Below are positions 50,135 to 60,685 of a stretch of 64,000 bases of DNA, piece after piece. The stretch spans positions 2,914,001 through 2,978,000 of the forward strand of contig JABTTW010000001.1 in the NCBI GenBank assembly GCA_015075745.1, given 5' to 3'. The translations under genes and the position numbers were made by a program. The notes under the pieces were generated by a model that did not search any database, had not been told where the DNA came from, and saw only the letters and a list, made by a program, of their open reading frames with translations. The DNA is from Planctomycetia bacterium. Lineage in GTDB: Bacteria > Planctomycetota > Phycisphaerae > UBA1845 > UTPLA1. Position 1 is the stretch's first letter; each line of letters starts with the position of its first letter.

Positions 50135-50637
50135 GAGATTCCTCTGGCGATGTCCACGTCCGGCTCGCAAACACGTTGTCCAACGGCGTCCTCGCCAGAT
50201 GAGTGGTGTCGTTGCTTATGGTCTTGATCGCTGTGATGACGATGACTTCGAGCACGTGGGCGAGGGTGAATCCCGCGGCCAGGAATGTGTCCAAGGCTTC
50301 CTCCTTTACCCATCCGCACCGTTGAACCATCGCGCAGCGCCTGAATGGTGGTGGACGGAATGTGGGCCATCGCCGTTCCCGCGGAGTGGGCTGCCATGCA
50401 ATAATCACAGCCGTTCTCGAAGCTCGCGGCGAGCATGGTCACCCGCTGTTCCGTGGGCGTCAGCGTGGCTTTGCTTTTTATGCGGCCACTGAGTTGTAAG
50501 TAAGCGCTCACCGCCAGAGGTGATTCGGCCAGGCTGCCCATAAGATTGGGAATGAACTTGTAGGCCATTCTTACTTCGGCCAAAGTCGACGGGGATGCTT
50601 CTGGAGCAGTTTGCGGGGTGTGGATTTCAGATTTCAT
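50115..50637 (-). pseudogene. Frameshifted AhpD/carboxymuconolactone decarboxylase-like gene
   Basis: From ATG 50637 the frame encodes a CMD-family protein with AASFENGCDYCMAAHS (the CxxC redox pair) up to IQALRDGSTVRM. There it leaves the family and becomes His/Arg-rich. The -1 relative frame continues correctly with VKEEALDTFLAAGFTLAHVL and EVIVITAIKTISNDTTHLA. Removing one G from the GGG at 50309-50311 (CCC on the plus strand) would restore one ~170-residue protein. Such proteins are AhpD-like disulfide reductases. A true mutation or an assembly error are both possible. Confidence 0.8.
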
Positions 50638-50714
50638 ATCGGTCGTTCTTCTCGTTCGATTGTCTCGGAATCAAGGCGGTTCGCTCCGCGCCGGGGCCTG
50701 CGGCGTTGGGGGAA

Positions 50715-51434
50715 TTAACGAACGACGTATTCATTGGGGCCAATTTGTTCCGCCGCCGCGCGATCGGCCAATACCAGTACCTGATTTCGATTCACCCCTC
50801 CCGCCGGAATGGACAGGTCGCCCGTCCAGAGCCGGGCAAGCATGGCGGCTTTCTCGGATCCGGTGACGATCCACAGGATGCGGCGCGATCGATTCAGGAT
50901 GGGATACGTCAGTGTCATCCGTCGCCTTCCCTGGTAAACGCCGGTCATCGCGACATCAGACTTCGTGACATCGAGAACGGAATCTCCCGGGACAAGAGAG
51001 GCGGTGTGACCGTCCGACCCGAGGCCCAGGTGGACAAGGTCGAGGATCGGCGGCGAACCGGCGATCTCTGAAAGCTCCCGCCCATAGCTCGCGGCTGCCG
51101 CGTCCAGATCGGGCAAGTCCACCGGCATTGCATGGATCTGTTCACCGTGCAGCGGGGCCTGTTCAAGCAGGGCCTCGCGCAAGAGGGTCAGGTTTCGGTC
51201 GGGGTGACCCAACGGGGCGACTCGCTCATCGACTTGGACAACATGCAGACTGTTCCACGGAACGTCTTCTCCCGCCAATACGCGGAGCATCCGGCGCGGA
51301 GTTTGGCCGCCACTGAAGGCCACGTTGAAACGCCCGCGCGTATGCACGGCTGCACGGGCCTCTTCCGCAATGATCACAGCAGCCGCCTGGGCGACCGCAT
51401 CGGCATCGGCAAGGACTTGCATCTTCATGAACAT
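50715..51434 (-). CDS. pgl: 6-phosphogluconolactonase
   Basis: 239 residues from ATG 51434, or ATG 51428 which overlaps the zwf stop by ATGA. Motifs of the DevB/SOL family: [39 protein letters not shown], and [17 protein letters not shown]. It hydrolyses 6-phosphogluconolactone to 6-phosphogluconate, the second step of the oxidative pentose phosphate pathway, and stands between zwf and rpiB. The frame is open further upstream, but that part overlaps zwf and is not coding. Confidence 0.92.
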   Translation of the reverse strand: MFMKMQVLADADAVAQAAAVIIAEEARAAVHTRGRFNVAFSGGQTPRRMLRVLAGEDVPWNSLHVVQVDERVAPLGHPDRNLTLLREALLEQAPLHGEQIHAMPVDLPDLDAAAASYGRELSEIAGSPPILDLVHLGLGSDGHTASLVPGDSVLDVTKSDVAMTGVYQGRRRMTLTYPILNRSRRILWIVTGSEKAAMLARLWTGDLSIPAGGVNRNQVLVLADRAAAEQIGPNEYVVR

Positions 51435-52825
51435 GGCTCCGTTTCGGATTCGTCCGCTTCGACCGGATTGTGCCAGCCTCCAGCGGGCAAGACACTCTGG
51501 TCGACTTCGCTCGGCCCCCACGTTTTCTTCTCGTATTCGTGGACCGTCGTGTCCGCCTTCAAGACCGGATCGACGATGCGCCACGCCTCTTCCGCATAGT
51601 CCTGCCGGGCGAACAGGGTGGCGTCTCCCTGCATGGCGTCCCCGAGCACGCGCTCGTAGGCGGATGGCTCGCTGGTGCCTTGATGACGGCACGCTACCAT
51701 CTCCACCGACTGACCCAGTTTCTGCTCGCCGGGCCCAAGCACATTCATGCCCAATGCGAAGAGGATCTCGGGACTGATCCGCAATCGCAATTCGTTTGGT
51801 TTGAGGTGAAGGTCTTGATACGAGATTGCCGGCCGGCACAGCCGGACAACGACTTCGGTGCAGGTGACGGGCAGACACTTTCCGGCTCGGAGAAAAAAGG
51901 GAACGCCTTGCCAGCGGTCGTTCTCAATATCGAGTCGCAGGGCGGCGAACGTCTCCACCTTCGAATTCGGCGCCACGTCCTTTTCGTCTCGATAGCCAAT
52001 GAACTGCCCGCGTACAAGGTTTTTCGCCTCGAGTGAACGAGTGGCCTTGAGAACCGCGACTTTTTCATCGCGAATGGACTCGCTATCGCGTCTGGGAGTC
52101 AGCTCCATAACCAGATTGGTCAGCACCTGAAAAAGGTGGTTCTGGATCACGTCGCGGATGGCGCCCGTTTCCTCGTAGAAGCCGCCTCGACCCTGGACGC
52201 CGAAGTCTTCCGCCAGAGTGATCTGCACATTATCGATGTAGTGGCGGTTCCAGATCGGCTCCAGAAACGCATTTGCAAATCGGAAGAAGTGCAGGTTGTT
52301 CACCGGCTGCTTCCCGAGATAATGGTCAATGCGAAAGATCGCTGACTCGTCGAAGGTCTTGAGCAGAACCTGATTGAGTTCCCGGGCGGAGGCCAGATCA
52401 CGTCCGAAGGGTTTTTCGACCAGCACGCGCGCCCCCTTGGCGCAACCGGACTTCTCCAGTTGTTTTACAACCGTTTCAAACATCTGAGGCGGTATGGCCA
52501 GATAATGCGCCGGCCGCCTGGCATCGCCCAGTTCTTTGCGCAGCGCCTGAAACGTCCCCGGCTTGGAATAGTCGACACTTACATAGCGCAGGAGCCCGCA
52601 CAGTTTTTCAAGAGCGACGGGGTCTATCTTGCCGTGCTTTTCCAGGCTCTCGCGGGCCCTCGCCCGGAGTTGGTCGGCAGTCCAATCCGATCGACCCACA
52701 CCAATGACCGGCACATCCAGATTGCCGCGTCTGACCATGGCCTGTAACGCCGGAAAGATCTTCTTGAAGGCCAGGTCACCCGTGGCGCCGAAAAAGACCA
52801 GAGCGTCGGACTGAGACTTATTCAT
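51425..52825 (-). CDS. zwf: Glucose-6-phosphate 1-dehydrogenase
   Basis: 466 residues, first enzyme of the oxidative pentose phosphate pathway. NADP-binding [12 protein letters not shown] (residues 11-22), EKPFGRDL (137-144) and the active-site signature RIDHYLGKQ (165-173). The C-terminal domain includes [15 protein letters not shown] and [20 protein letters not shown]. The length is slightly short. The start overlaps the end of the HAD gene by 8 bp and the stop overlaps pgl. Confidence 0.96.
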   Translation of the reverse strand: MNKSQSDALVFFGATGDLAFKKIFPALQAMVRRGNLDVPVIGVGRSDWTADQLRARARESLEKHGKIDPVALEKLCGLLRYVSVDYSKPGTFQALRKELGDARRPAHYLAIPPQMFETVVKQLEKSGCAKGARVLVEKPFGRDLASARELNQVLLKTFDESAIFRIDHYLGKQPVNNLHFFRFANAFLEPIWNRHYIDNVQITLAEDFGVQGRGGFYEETGAIRDVIQNHLFQVLTNLVMELTPRRDSESIRDEKVAVLKATRSLEAKNLVRGQFIGYRDEKDVAPNSKVETFAALRLDIENDRWQGVPFFLRAGKCLPVTCTEVVVRLCRPAISYQDLHLKPNELRLRISPEILFALGMNVLGPGEQKLGQSVEMVACRHQGTSEPSAYERVLGDAMQGDATLFARQDYAEEAWRIVDPVLKADTTVHEYEKKTWGPSEVDQSVLPAGGWHNPVEADESETEPCS

Positions 52826-53522
52826 CTTGCCCTCGTTTCAAATAGTCGAACGCCACCAATTGCGTCAGGTCGTATTGCAGCAAGTCGCCGATCGCATCGA
52901 GACTGATGTCTGCGGCCGGATAGCCGGCCAGAATCTTCGGGTCGAGGGCGTAATGGCCCTGGCGCACGAAGACCGTCGTCACCCGCCGGCCCCAGATTTT
53001 CTTGATGGCGCTTAGTAGACGCAGTTTGTCCTCGAAAAGCACGTAATGTTCGGCCGGGCAGCGCTCGGCAACATCGTCGAGCTCTTGCTCCTTGTGCGGA
53101 TAAATCATGACTTGCCCGTCCACCGCGCTAAACAGTCCGGAGCGTTCCACCTTCCAGGGTTGGAAGACTACGTCACCGTCGGTGAGCAGGGCCGCCGGAC
53201 CCCACTGCTTGACGTGGGCGATGACTTCGGGCACGCCGGGAAAGAGGCGCTCGGCAAAAGGGTAGTTCAGCAAGTAGTGGGAGACGGTGAAAATGCCCGG
53301 ATCGTGTGGATACTCGACGCGAAAGCGCTGCAAGGCGCCCAGGTAGTCCGCGTGGCCGATCTCCGTTCGAATGTCCTCGAAGATGCGCCAGTAATATGCC
53401 GCGCACTCGGCGCCCACCTCACTGTCGAGGTGACTTTGCAGGTCGGCGATAACACGGTCGTTGTCGAGCAACGTGTTGTCCACGTCGAACAGAAACGCGA
53501 CGGGGGACCGGGATGGGTTCAT
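52818..53522 (-). CDS. HAD-superfamily hydrolase
   Basis: 234 residues from ATG 53522 (the frame extends upstream through gnd, which is not coding here). HAD motif [13 protein letters not shown], motif II LLTDGD, motif III Lys in [13 protein letters not shown] [13 protein letters not shown] and motif [11 protein letters not shown] helical cap lies between motifs I and II. It dephosphorylates a small metabolite, plausibly a sugar phosphate of this pathway. It follows gnd by 22 bp. Confidence 0.8.
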   Translation of the reverse strand: MNPSRSPVAFLFDVDNTLLDNDRVIADLQSHLDSEVGAECAAYYWRIFEDIRTEIGHADYLGALQRFRVEYPHDPGIFTVSHYLLNYPFAERLFPGVPEVIAHVKQWGPAALLTDGDVVFQPWKVERSGLFSAVDGQVMIYPHKEQELDDVAERCPAEHYVLFEDKLRLLSAIKKIWGRRVTTVFVRQGHYALDPKILAGYPAADISLDAIGDLLQYDLTQLVAFDYLKRGQDE

Positions 53523-53544
53523 GACATGGCCTTCCCTTCCGCCG

Positions 53545-54564
53545 CTACTTGCCGTCTGACTTCTCGACGTGCCCGCCGAACTCGAAGCGCATCGCGGACA
53601 GCAGCTTGTCGGCAAACTCCGCCTCGTCGCGCGAGCTGAAGCGCGAGTAGAGAGCCGCGCTGAGCACCGGCGCCGGAACGGCCACGTCGATGGCCGCCTT
53701 GATCGTCCATCGTCCCTCGCCCGAATCCGAGACCCAGCCGTCAAATTTCGACAGAGTCGGATCTTTGACCAGGGCGGCCGCGGTTAAATCCAGCAGCCAT
53801 GAGGCGATCACGCTGCCGCGCCGCCAGACCTCAGTAATCTCGGGAAGATTGAGATCGAATTGAAACTCTTCGGGGTTGCGAAGCGGAGTTGTCTCGGCAT
53901 CGTCGGACTGGTCGTTCTTGCCCACGTTGGCATGGGCCAGGATATTCATTCCCTCGGCATAGGCCGCCATGATGCCGTATTCGATGCCGTTGTGCACCAT
54001 TTTCACGAAGTGGCCTGCGCCGCTCGGCCCGCAGTGTAAATAGCCCTGTTCGGCGGTACCGCCCATCTTCCCACGCCCCGGAGTGCGCGGGATGTCGCCC
54101 ATCCCAGGCGCCAGCGCCTTGAACACCGGTTCGAGACGCTCGACCGCCTCCTTCGTGCCGCCGATCATCAGGCAGTAGCCACGTTCCAGGCCCATCACGC
54201 CGCCGCTCGTCCCACAGTCGATGTAGTGGACCTTCTTGGTCGCGAGTTCCTTGGCTCTGCGGAGGTCGTCCACGTAATAGGAGTTGCCTCCGTCGATGAG
54301 GATGTCGCCGGGTTCGAGATGGGGCAGGAGGTCGGCGATGAGTTGCTCCACAAATGCCCCTGGGATCATCATCCAGATCGCCCGCGGCTTCTCCAATTTC
54401 TTCACGAGGTCCGCGATCGAGGATGCCCCAACGGCCTTCTCACGTGTCAGCTCCTCCACTGCTTTGGGCGACCTGTTAAAGACCACGCATTGATGGCCGC
54501 CCCGGATAAGCCGTCGCACCATATTGGCGCCCATTCTTCCGAGTCCGATCATTCCGATTTGCAT
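53545..54564 (-). CDS. gnd: 6-phosphogluconate dehydrogenase (decarboxylating), short type
   Basis: 339 residues from ATG 54564 (GGGAGAAG upstream). NAD(P)-binding [15 protein letters not shown], substrate-binding [21 protein letters not shown] and the catalytic region [21 protein letters not shown]. The short (~300-340) class differs from the 470-residue E. coli type and is often NAD-preferring. It oxidises 6-phosphogluconate to ribulose-5-P and CO2. Confidence 0.94.
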   Translation of the reverse strand: MQIGMIGLGRMGANMVRRLIRGGHQCVVFNRSPKAVEELTREKAVGASSIADLVKKLEKPRAIWMMIPGAFVEQLIADLLPHLEPGDILIDGGNSYYVDDLRRAKELATKKVHYIDCGTSGGVMGLERGYCLMIGGTKEAVERLEPVFKALAPGMGDIPRTPGRGKMGGTAEQGYLHCGPSGAGHFVKMVHNGIEYGIMAAYAEGMNILAHANVGKNDQSDDAETTPLRNPEEFQFDLNLPEITEVWRRGSVIASWLLDLTAAALVKDPTLSKFDGWVSDSGEGRWTIKAAIDVAVPAPVLSAALYSRFSSRDEAEFADKLLSAMRFEFGGHVEKSDGK

Positions 54565-54643
54565 AGAATCTTCTCCCTGTAGAACGGCTGGCATGAAAGC
54601 GTCGCGTTGTTCTCGACCTGATGGATAGTAGAGCGCATTTACT

Positions 54644-57019
54644 TCATGGGCTCGGTGTTTCTCTCATTTTTCGATAGCGACAGATAAGCTCTTTTGTTGA
54701 ACTGTCATGTCCGAGCGGCGAATCCAAGTTCGCATCGAGTTCCGGGAGAATCCGTTGCGCCAGCATTTTGCCCAATTCGACCCCCCACTGGTCGAATGAG
54801 TCGATGTTCCAGACGACACCCTGGGTGAAGACGCTGTGCTCGTACAGCGCGACGAGCTTGCCGAGCGTTTCGGGTGTGAGCCGTTCGGCAAAAATCGCGT
54901 TGGACGGACGATTGCCTTCAAAGACCCGGTGCGGCGCTAGCGCGTCCGGCGTGCCTTCCGCTTCGACCTCCTCCGGCGTTTTGCCGAATGCCAACGCCTC
55001 TGCCTGGGCGACGACGTTCGACATGAGGATGTCGTGGTGCGGGCCGAGAGCGTTAAGCGATCGGTAGAAGGCGATAAAGTCACAGGGAATGAACCGGGTA
55101 CCCTGATGAATGAGCTGGTAGAAGGAATGCTGGCCGTTGGTGCCCGGTTCGCCCCAGTAGATGGGGCCGGTCTGGTAGGCGACTTTCGACCCGTCCAGCG
55201 TGACGTGCTTGCCGTTACTCTCCATAGTTAACTGCTGCAAGTAGGCCGGGAAGCGATTCAGGTAGTGTTCATAAGGCAGGACCGCGATGGTTTGTGCGCC
55301 GAGGAAGTTCGTGTTCCAGACAGTCAGCAAGCCCATGAGCACCGGCAAGTTCCGCTCGAACGGCGCGTTGCGGAAGTGTTCGTCCATCTGATGAAAGCCG
55401 TCGAGCATGGCGCGGAAGTTTTCCGGACCGATGGCGATCATGGTCGAGAGACCGATGGCCGAACTCAGGGAGTAACGTCCGCCGACCCAGTCCCAGAACT
55501 CGAACATATTGGACTTGTCGATGCCGAACTCGGCCACCTTCGCTGTATTCGTCGAGACCGCGACGAAGTGCCGACGTACCGCCTGAACATTGCCGCCGAG
55601 GTTCTTGAGCAACCACTCCCGCGCCGATTGCGCGTTGGTCATCGTCTCCTGCGTCGTAAACGTCTTTGAGGCTACGACGAACAGCGTCTCCGCCGGATCG
55701 AGGTCGCGGGTTGCTTCAACGACATCCGTGCCGTCGACGTTGGATATGAACCTGAACGTCATCGCCCGGTCGCTGTAATACTTGAGCGCCTCGTAGGCCA
55801 TGACCGGGCCGAGGTCCGAGCCGCCGATACCGATGTTGATGACATTGCGAATCCGCTGACCGGTGCGGCCCTTCCACTCACCGCTTCGAACCTGGTTGGA
55901 GAAGTCCGCCATCCTGTCGAGCACCGCATGGACCTGGGGCATGACGTTTTCGCCTTCCACCATGATGGACGCTTCGCGCGGTGCGCGCAAGGCCACGTGC
56001 AAGACGGCGCGATTCTCCGTGATGTTGATCTTGTCGCCTCGGAACATGGCGTCGATCTTCGCGCGCACGCCGGACTGCTCCGCCAGTTGCAGCAGCAGCC
56101 TCAGGGTTTCATCGGTGATGCGATTTTTCGAGTAATCGAGATAAAGACCGACCGCCTCGGCCGTCAGGCGTTCGCCACGCGTGGGATCATCGGCGAAGAG
56201 CGTGCGGAGATGTACGTTACAGACCGCTTGCCGATGGCATTCCAGCGCCTTCCATGCCGGCCGTTGTGCGAAGTATGAGATATCAGCCGATCGACCATCT
56301 TTGTTCGGGGCTACTGTTTCGGGAAGATTTTCAGTGAAAGTCGGCGGTACCGGAGATGGATTGCTGTCGCGCCTATTCTCCCACATGCGAAATCCACCCA
56401 CGAACGCGTTGGCATTGTCGCCGGCGCGGCAACCTGGCGGCAGTTCGTCGAGTTCGCTCACATTGCCACCGCCCAGTACCACATCATTGGGTTGGAGCGC
56501 TGAAGTTAGACGGGCGACCACCTTCGCGACATGTTTCCGCCACTTCTGTATCCCTCGCCGTTCCTTGCTGTCGGCACTGACATAGTCCTCGAAGGTACTT
56601 TTCTTGTACGGAAGGTGGGCTAACTCCATCGGCACAACCATGCCATCCACCACCATCGCAGAGCCAAGCCCAGTCCCCAGGCCCAGAAAAAGCATCTTGC
56701 CGCCCCGGTAGCTCCCCAGCGCCTGCATGGCTGCGTCATTCATAAGCTTCACCGGAGACCCGAAGGCAGCGCGAAAATCGAACCCAACCCAACCTTTGGC
56801 CAGGTTTTGTGGTTCCGATACGACACAATCGCCAAGTGTGACTCCGGGGTACCCGATCGATATCACGTCATACTTCCAACCTTCTGCCAACGTCTTGACG
56901 CCGGTCACCATCTGCTCGACGGTCATTTCCGGCCCGGACGAAAACTTGCGAGGTTCGTCTTGCCCGGTGGCAAGAACCTTCACATGCGATCCGCCGATAT
57001 CCACAACCAGAACATTCAT
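54644..57019 (-). CDS. pgi: Fused ROK/polyphosphate-glucokinase and glucose-6-phosphate isomerase
   Basis: 791 residues from ATG 57019. Residues ~1-220 are a ROK-family kinase resembling polyphosphate glucokinase ([75 protein letters not shown]) without the zinc-binding CxCGxxGC loop. Residues ~245-790 are phosphoglucose isomerase: [76 protein letters not shown]. One polypeptide would convert glucose to fructose-6-P via glucose-6-P, next to zwf. Confidence 0.9.
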   Translation of the reverse strand: MNVLVVDIGGSHVKVLATGQDEPRKFSSGPEMTVEQMVTGVKTLAEGWKYDVISIGYPGVTLGDCVVSEPQNLAKGWVGFDFRAAFGSPVKLMNDAAMQALGSYRGGKMLFLGLGTGLGSAMVVDGMVVPMELAHLPYKKSTFEDYVSADSKERRGIQKWRKHVAKVVARLTSALQPNDVVLGGGNVSELDELPPGCRAGDNANAFVGGFRMWENRRDSNPSPVPPTFTENLPETVAPNKDGRSADISYFAQRPAWKALECHRQAVCNVHLRTLFADDPTRGERLTAEAVGLYLDYSKNRITDETLRLLLQLAEQSGVRAKIDAMFRGDKINITENRAVLHVALRAPREASIMVEGENVMPQVHAVLDRMADFSNQVRSGEWKGRTGQRIRNVINIGIGGSDLGPVMAYEALKYYSDRAMTFRFISNVDGTDVVEATRDLDPAETLFVVASKTFTTQETMTNAQSAREWLLKNLGGNVQAVRRHFVAVSTNTAKVAEFGIDKSNMFEFWDWVGGRYSLSSAIGLSTMIAIGPENFRAMLDGFHQMDEHFRNAPFERNLPVLMGLLTVWNTNFLGAQTIAVLPYEHYLNRFPAYLQQLTMESNGKHVTLDGSKVAYQTGPIYWGEPGTNGQHSFYQLIHQGTRFIPCDFIAFYRSLNALGPHHDILMSNVVAQAEALAFGKTPEEVEAEGTPDALAPHRVFEGNRPSNAIFAERLTPETLGKLVALYEHSVFTQGVVWNIDSFDQWGVELGKMLAQRILPELDANLDSPLGHDSSTKELICRYRKMRETPSP

Positions 57020-57073
57020 GACGCCGCCCCTCTTATGCAACGAATCCGTCCATGCGTTTGTGCCATAGCGTCC

Positions 57074-58159
57074 CTAAACTGCATTCATGACAACCGTGCT
57101 TTTGGATTCGATGGTTTCGATGAGTTCGTTCCAGGACTTAACGAACGAAGCGGTCCCGTTGTCCTGAAGGCGCGCGGCCAAGGCATCGATGTCGATGCCG
57201 GCTTTGGCGAATCGGGCCAACACGGCCTCACAGTCGCCGCCATCGGCCGGCAGAAGCGGGCCGACCTCGCCACGATCGGCAAAGGCTTTCAACGTTTTCT
57301 CGGGCATGGTGTTGATCGTGAGGGGAGCGGCCAGCCCCTCGATGTACAACACGTCAGAGGCATTGGGGTCTTTGGTTCCCGTGCTGGCCATCAATAGTCG
57401 CTGCGGGCGGGCGCCGGCGTTGAACGCCCGCTGCCAACGCGGCGAAGCCATCAAATCGCAATATGCCTTGTAGGTGCGCTTGCCGATGGCGAGGCCGAGT
57501 TGGTTGCTGAGTGTTTTGGGCACCTCGTCCTTGACCGCGACGTCCCAGCGACTGATGAACAACGACGCGACGGAGGTAACGTCGGGCGGTAGACCCGCGG
57601 CGATTCGCCGCTCGATGCCGCGGAGGTAGGATTCGGCCGCCGCGATGTACTGCTCGCGTGAGAATAGCAACGTGACGTTGATCGGGACGCCGGCAAAGGT
57701 CGATTCCTCGATCGCGGGCAGACCTTGCCGGGTGCCCGGAATCTTGATGAAGAGATTGGGGCGCCCCGCGCGGGCGTGCAGCTCCTTGGCAACTGTAAGC
57801 GTGGTCTCGGTGTCATGCGCCAGTAAAGGTGACACCTCCAATGACACCCAGCCGTCTACACCGCAGGTACGATCGAAGGTCGACCGGAACAGGTCCGCCG
57901 CCTCGGTGAGGTCTTCGATCGCCAGTTTGAAGAACAGATTCTCTCCAGACTTGTCGTCCCCGGCGAGTTTGCGAATCGCGGCGTCGTAGGCGGTGCTGTC
58001 CCTGACGGCGTTGCGGAAGATCGTTGGGTTGGACGTCAAGCCGGTGATGGATAGCTCGTCGATGTATCGGCGAAGCGTTCCGCTCGTCAGCAGTTCACGC
58101 GTGATATTGTCGAGCCAGAGACTCTGGCCTTTTTCGTGGAGCTTTTGGGTCGCGTTCAT
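57074..58159 (-). CDS. tal: Transaldolase
   Basis: 361-residue transaldolase of the longer TalB/Tal-type found with pgi in bacteria. Schiff-base region LFIKIPGTRQGLPAIEE with the catalytic Lys, SNPTIFRNAV near the N-terminus, NVTLLFSREQYIAAAESYL and SVASLFISRWDVAVKD. The last residues resemble other bacterial Tal proteins. It transfers dihydroxyacetone units in the non-oxidative pentose phosphate branch and precedes the pgi fusion by 54 bp. Confidence 0.95.
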   Translation of the reverse strand: MNATQKLHEKGQSLWLDNITRELLTSGTLRRYIDELSITGLTSNPTIFRNAVRDSTAYDAAIRKLAGDDKSGENLFFKLAIEDLTEAADLFRSTFDRTCGVDGWVSLEVSPLLAHDTETTLTVAKELHARAGRPNLFIKIPGTRQGLPAIEESTFAGVPINVTLLFSREQYIAAAESYLRGIERRIAAGLPPDVTSVASLFISRWDVAVKDEVPKTLSNQLGLAIGKRTYKAYCDLMASPRWQRAFNAGARPQRLLMASTGTKDPNASDVLYIEGLAAPLTINTMPEKTLKAFADRGEVGPLLPADGGDCEAVLARFAKAGIDIDALAARLQDNGTASFVKSWNELIETIESKSTVVMNAV

Positions 58160-58270
58160 GGCGTTACCTCGTAAGTGAATGGGGGTCGGAAGACGGAATC
58201 GTCAGTCTTCTGTAGCGGAATCTGCACACACGTTGCCTTATTCCTGATCTCGCTGGGTTGCCCATTCCGA

Positions 58271-60685
58271 TTAGTTTTTTCCCTGAATTTTGGTCTGATA
58301 GTCCTTGCCCTCCCAGCGATCCTCATCCGTCCAGTAGAAGGTAAACCGAATGGAGCCGGATTGGTCCTTGTGCACGGGAATATCGACGAAATGAATGTTC
58401 AGTGCCGTTGCCGTGGCGGGTGTATCCTGAGTCGTCCTCCATTCATCCTGCGACCAGCGCAGGCGGAAGGGAGCCGGCGCCTGAATGCGCAGCGTCATCT
58501 CCGGCCGGATCGTGCGAACGCGACGATTGGGTTTCCAGACTTCCAGCGTCATGCAGTCGCGACGATGATGGTAGTGATCAAAGACAGCGGGAATCAGGTC
58601 GAAGACCTTGCCGTCGCTGGCGGAGCGGAGCAGCTTGATGTATTCCGCATGCGCCCACATCAGCGGAGTTGCCGCCCCCGTTTGCCCACCAAAATGCAGG
58701 TGCAACTCGGGGCGGTCCGGTTCATCCCAAACCTGTTCGGGCAACAGTCCGGTGGGACTGGCAAAGCCCTCCAGCGCGCGAAGATAAGGAGCGGCATCGC
58801 GGCCCGCCGCGAGTTCGTAGTGTCCGCGTTCGCCGGTCAGCAGTGGCCAGATACGACCCGTGCCCCAACCCTCAAACGGACTGCCATCCGCACGCTGCCC
58901 GTAGCCATCGTGGTTATAACGCCGCCAGCATGGGCCGACCGGTGTGTCCACTTTGAGCAGCGCATCAACCACACGCAGCGAATCCTCGATCAGCGGATCG
59001 CCCGCCTTGCGGATGCCGTAGCGCACCAGTTCCAGAAACCCTGCATCCACGATCTCTTTGGCCGGAAACTCATTGGGTCGCTCTGGCGAAAGATTGGCGA
59101 TGCGCAAGCTCCCGACATTGGGATCTTCATTCGGTTCGGGATCACCGACATCGGCCGGATGGATGCGGATAAAGTGACGGCGAATGTCCGTTACGAGCGT
59201 CCCCTCGGTCGTGACCGTCCAGGACTCCACGTGACACTCCAGAAAGTCGGCATACTGCCGGATAAAAGTCGCGGTTGCGTCGTCTCCCCGCTCGCGCGCA
59301 AAACCGGCGGCACAGATCAGCGCGGCGATGTTGGAAGCCAGCGTCGAGGGCGAGTATCCGCTGTTCTCTTCCCAGCGTTCTTGCGGTGTCGCCGGTCCTT
59401 GTCGCATGAGATAACTGGCGGCCCGCAGCACCATCGGGTACGGGTCAAAATCCCGCAGCGCGCCGGCCTCGTTCAACCGCCACGCCAGGATGATCGGAAA
59501 CGCGACTTCGTCGAGCTGAATTCCCGTCCAGTACGAATCGCCGTTGATCCAGAAGTTCTGATGAAACCCGCCATCGGGTAGTTGCGAGCAGGCAAGATAG
59601 ATCAGGGACCGCAGCGGCGTCTCAAAATTGCCCGCGGCGAGCAAGCCGATGGCACTGTTGACCATGTCGCGCGTCCAGACCAGGTGATATCCGCCGATAT
59701 TATCGTCGCCGCGAGTCTCACCCCACGGAATGCTCATCGAAGCTATTATCGCACCGGGATAGGTCTTGTCCTCATGGGCCAGAAGCAGACTGTGACTGCT
59801 GTGGTACAGGCGGCCGCCATCACCGAGAATCTTCTTTTTGACCGGCAGAACCTTTTCGCAGACCCGCTCCCACTGCTCGATGAATCGCTTGCGATGATCG
59901 GCAAAAGGCACGCCGAGCGATTGCAGAAGCGTCGTGACCGCATCGTGCCGCCCGGCTCCAAAGGCCAGCCCCAAGGTGAACTCATAACCGCTGCGCAAGT
60001 CCAGCTCACCGATGAGCGCGATGTTGCCGTTATCCGCCAGGTCGAACTCCCAGTCCATCTGGAAGTTGTCCGCCAGATCGGTCCAACCGTCCGATCTCCC
60101 CACATAGCCGCACGAGCGACGCACGAACGGAATGGACGCGGCAATGGCCAGCCAGGTGCCGCCCTTATGTGCCACTTGAATAGCGCGGCCGGCGACTTCG
60201 ATCGATCGTCCATTGTTTCCGAAGCCGCCGACTTCCAGGTGGGGAGCCAGGAGTGAAAACAGCCGCAACTTGCTCCGCAGCGGTTCTTCGGCCTCCAACC
60301 GCGTATGAATCAGGACGCAGGCATGGTGCGGATCGGCGATGATCTGCTTGATAATTCGGAAACGTCCCTCGCGATCCACGTTGATTATTTCATAGCCCAA
60401 GGCGTGGTGAGACAACTCGCGAATCGTGACGTCGAGATGACGACGCTCATCGTGGAAGAACGTTTCGCCGTCAGTGACCAGATACTGAAGATCGCGAATC
60501 TGGGGCTTGTCGATGGTCGGGTAGTAGACTTCATTCAGGATGCCGGCCGACAGCGTAAACCACAGGCGGCTTGATGCCGAGTATGCCGTTCCCACTGCGT
60601 CCTTGTTTCCACGGGTCCAGCGCGGCTCGATTCCGGGCTTTCCGAACGCCGTTGTTTCCTTGGGAGTATGTGTCATATTCATCAT
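58271..60685 (-). CDS. GH15 glucoamylase/glucodextranase-like glucosidase
   Basis: 804 residues. An N-terminal beta-domain (RNKDAVGTAYSASSRLWFTL-type start: GNKDAVGTAYSASSRLWFTL) typical of bacterial GH15 enzymes, then an (alpha/alpha)6 barrel with LVWTRDMVNSAIGLLAAGNF, WQLNE-like WRLNEAG, and the catalytic-acid region WEENSGYSPSTLASNIAAL and WRRYNHDGYGQRADGSPFEG. No signal peptide, so a cytoplasmic enzyme releasing glucose from glycogen, maltodextrin or trehalose. Overlaps the next upstream gene (GT4) by 4 bp. Feeds the glucokinase fusion. Confidence 0.9.
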   Translation of the reverse strand: MMNMTHTPKETTAFGKPGIEPRWTRGNKDAVGTAYSASSRLWFTLSAGILNEVYYPTIDKPQIRDLQYLVTDGETFFHDERRHLDVTIRELSHHALGYEIINVDREGRFRIIKQIIADPHHACVLIHTRLEAEEPLRSKLRLFSLLAPHLEVGGFGNNGRSIEVAGRAIQVAHKGGTWLAIAASIPFVRRSCGYVGRSDGWTDLADNFQMDWEFDLADNGNIALIGELDLRSGYEFTLGLAFGAGRHDAVTTLLQSLGVPFADHRKRFIEQWERVCEKVLPVKKKILGDGGRLYHSSHSLLLAHEDKTYPGAIIASMSIPWGETRGDDNIGGYHLVWTRDMVNSAIGLLAAGNFETPLRSLIYLACSQLPDGGFHQNFWINGDSYWTGIQLDEVAFPIILAWRLNEAGALRDFDPYPMVLRAASYLMRQGPATPQERWEENSGYSPSTLASNIAALICAAGFARERGDDATATFIRQYADFLECHVESWTVTTEGTLVTDIRRHFIRIHPADVGDPEPNEDPNVGSLRIANLSPERPNEFPAKEIVDAGFLELVRYGIRKAGDPLIEDSLRVVDALLKVDTPVGPCWRRYNHDGYGQRADGSPFEGWGTGRIWPLLTGERGHYELAAGRDAAPYLRALEGFASPTGLLPEQVWDEPDRPELHLHFGGQTGAATPLMWAHAEYIKLLRSASDGKVFDLIPAVFDHYHHRRDCMTLEVWKPNRRVRTIRPEMTLRIQAPAPFRLRWSQDEWRTTQDTPATATALNIHFVDIPVHKDQSGSIRFTFYWTDEDRWEGKDYQTKIQGKN

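Noticed and set aside
58175..59581. 468-residue plus-strand frame over GH15
   Set aside because: Arg/Gly-rich shadow opposite a well-supported glycoside hydrolase.
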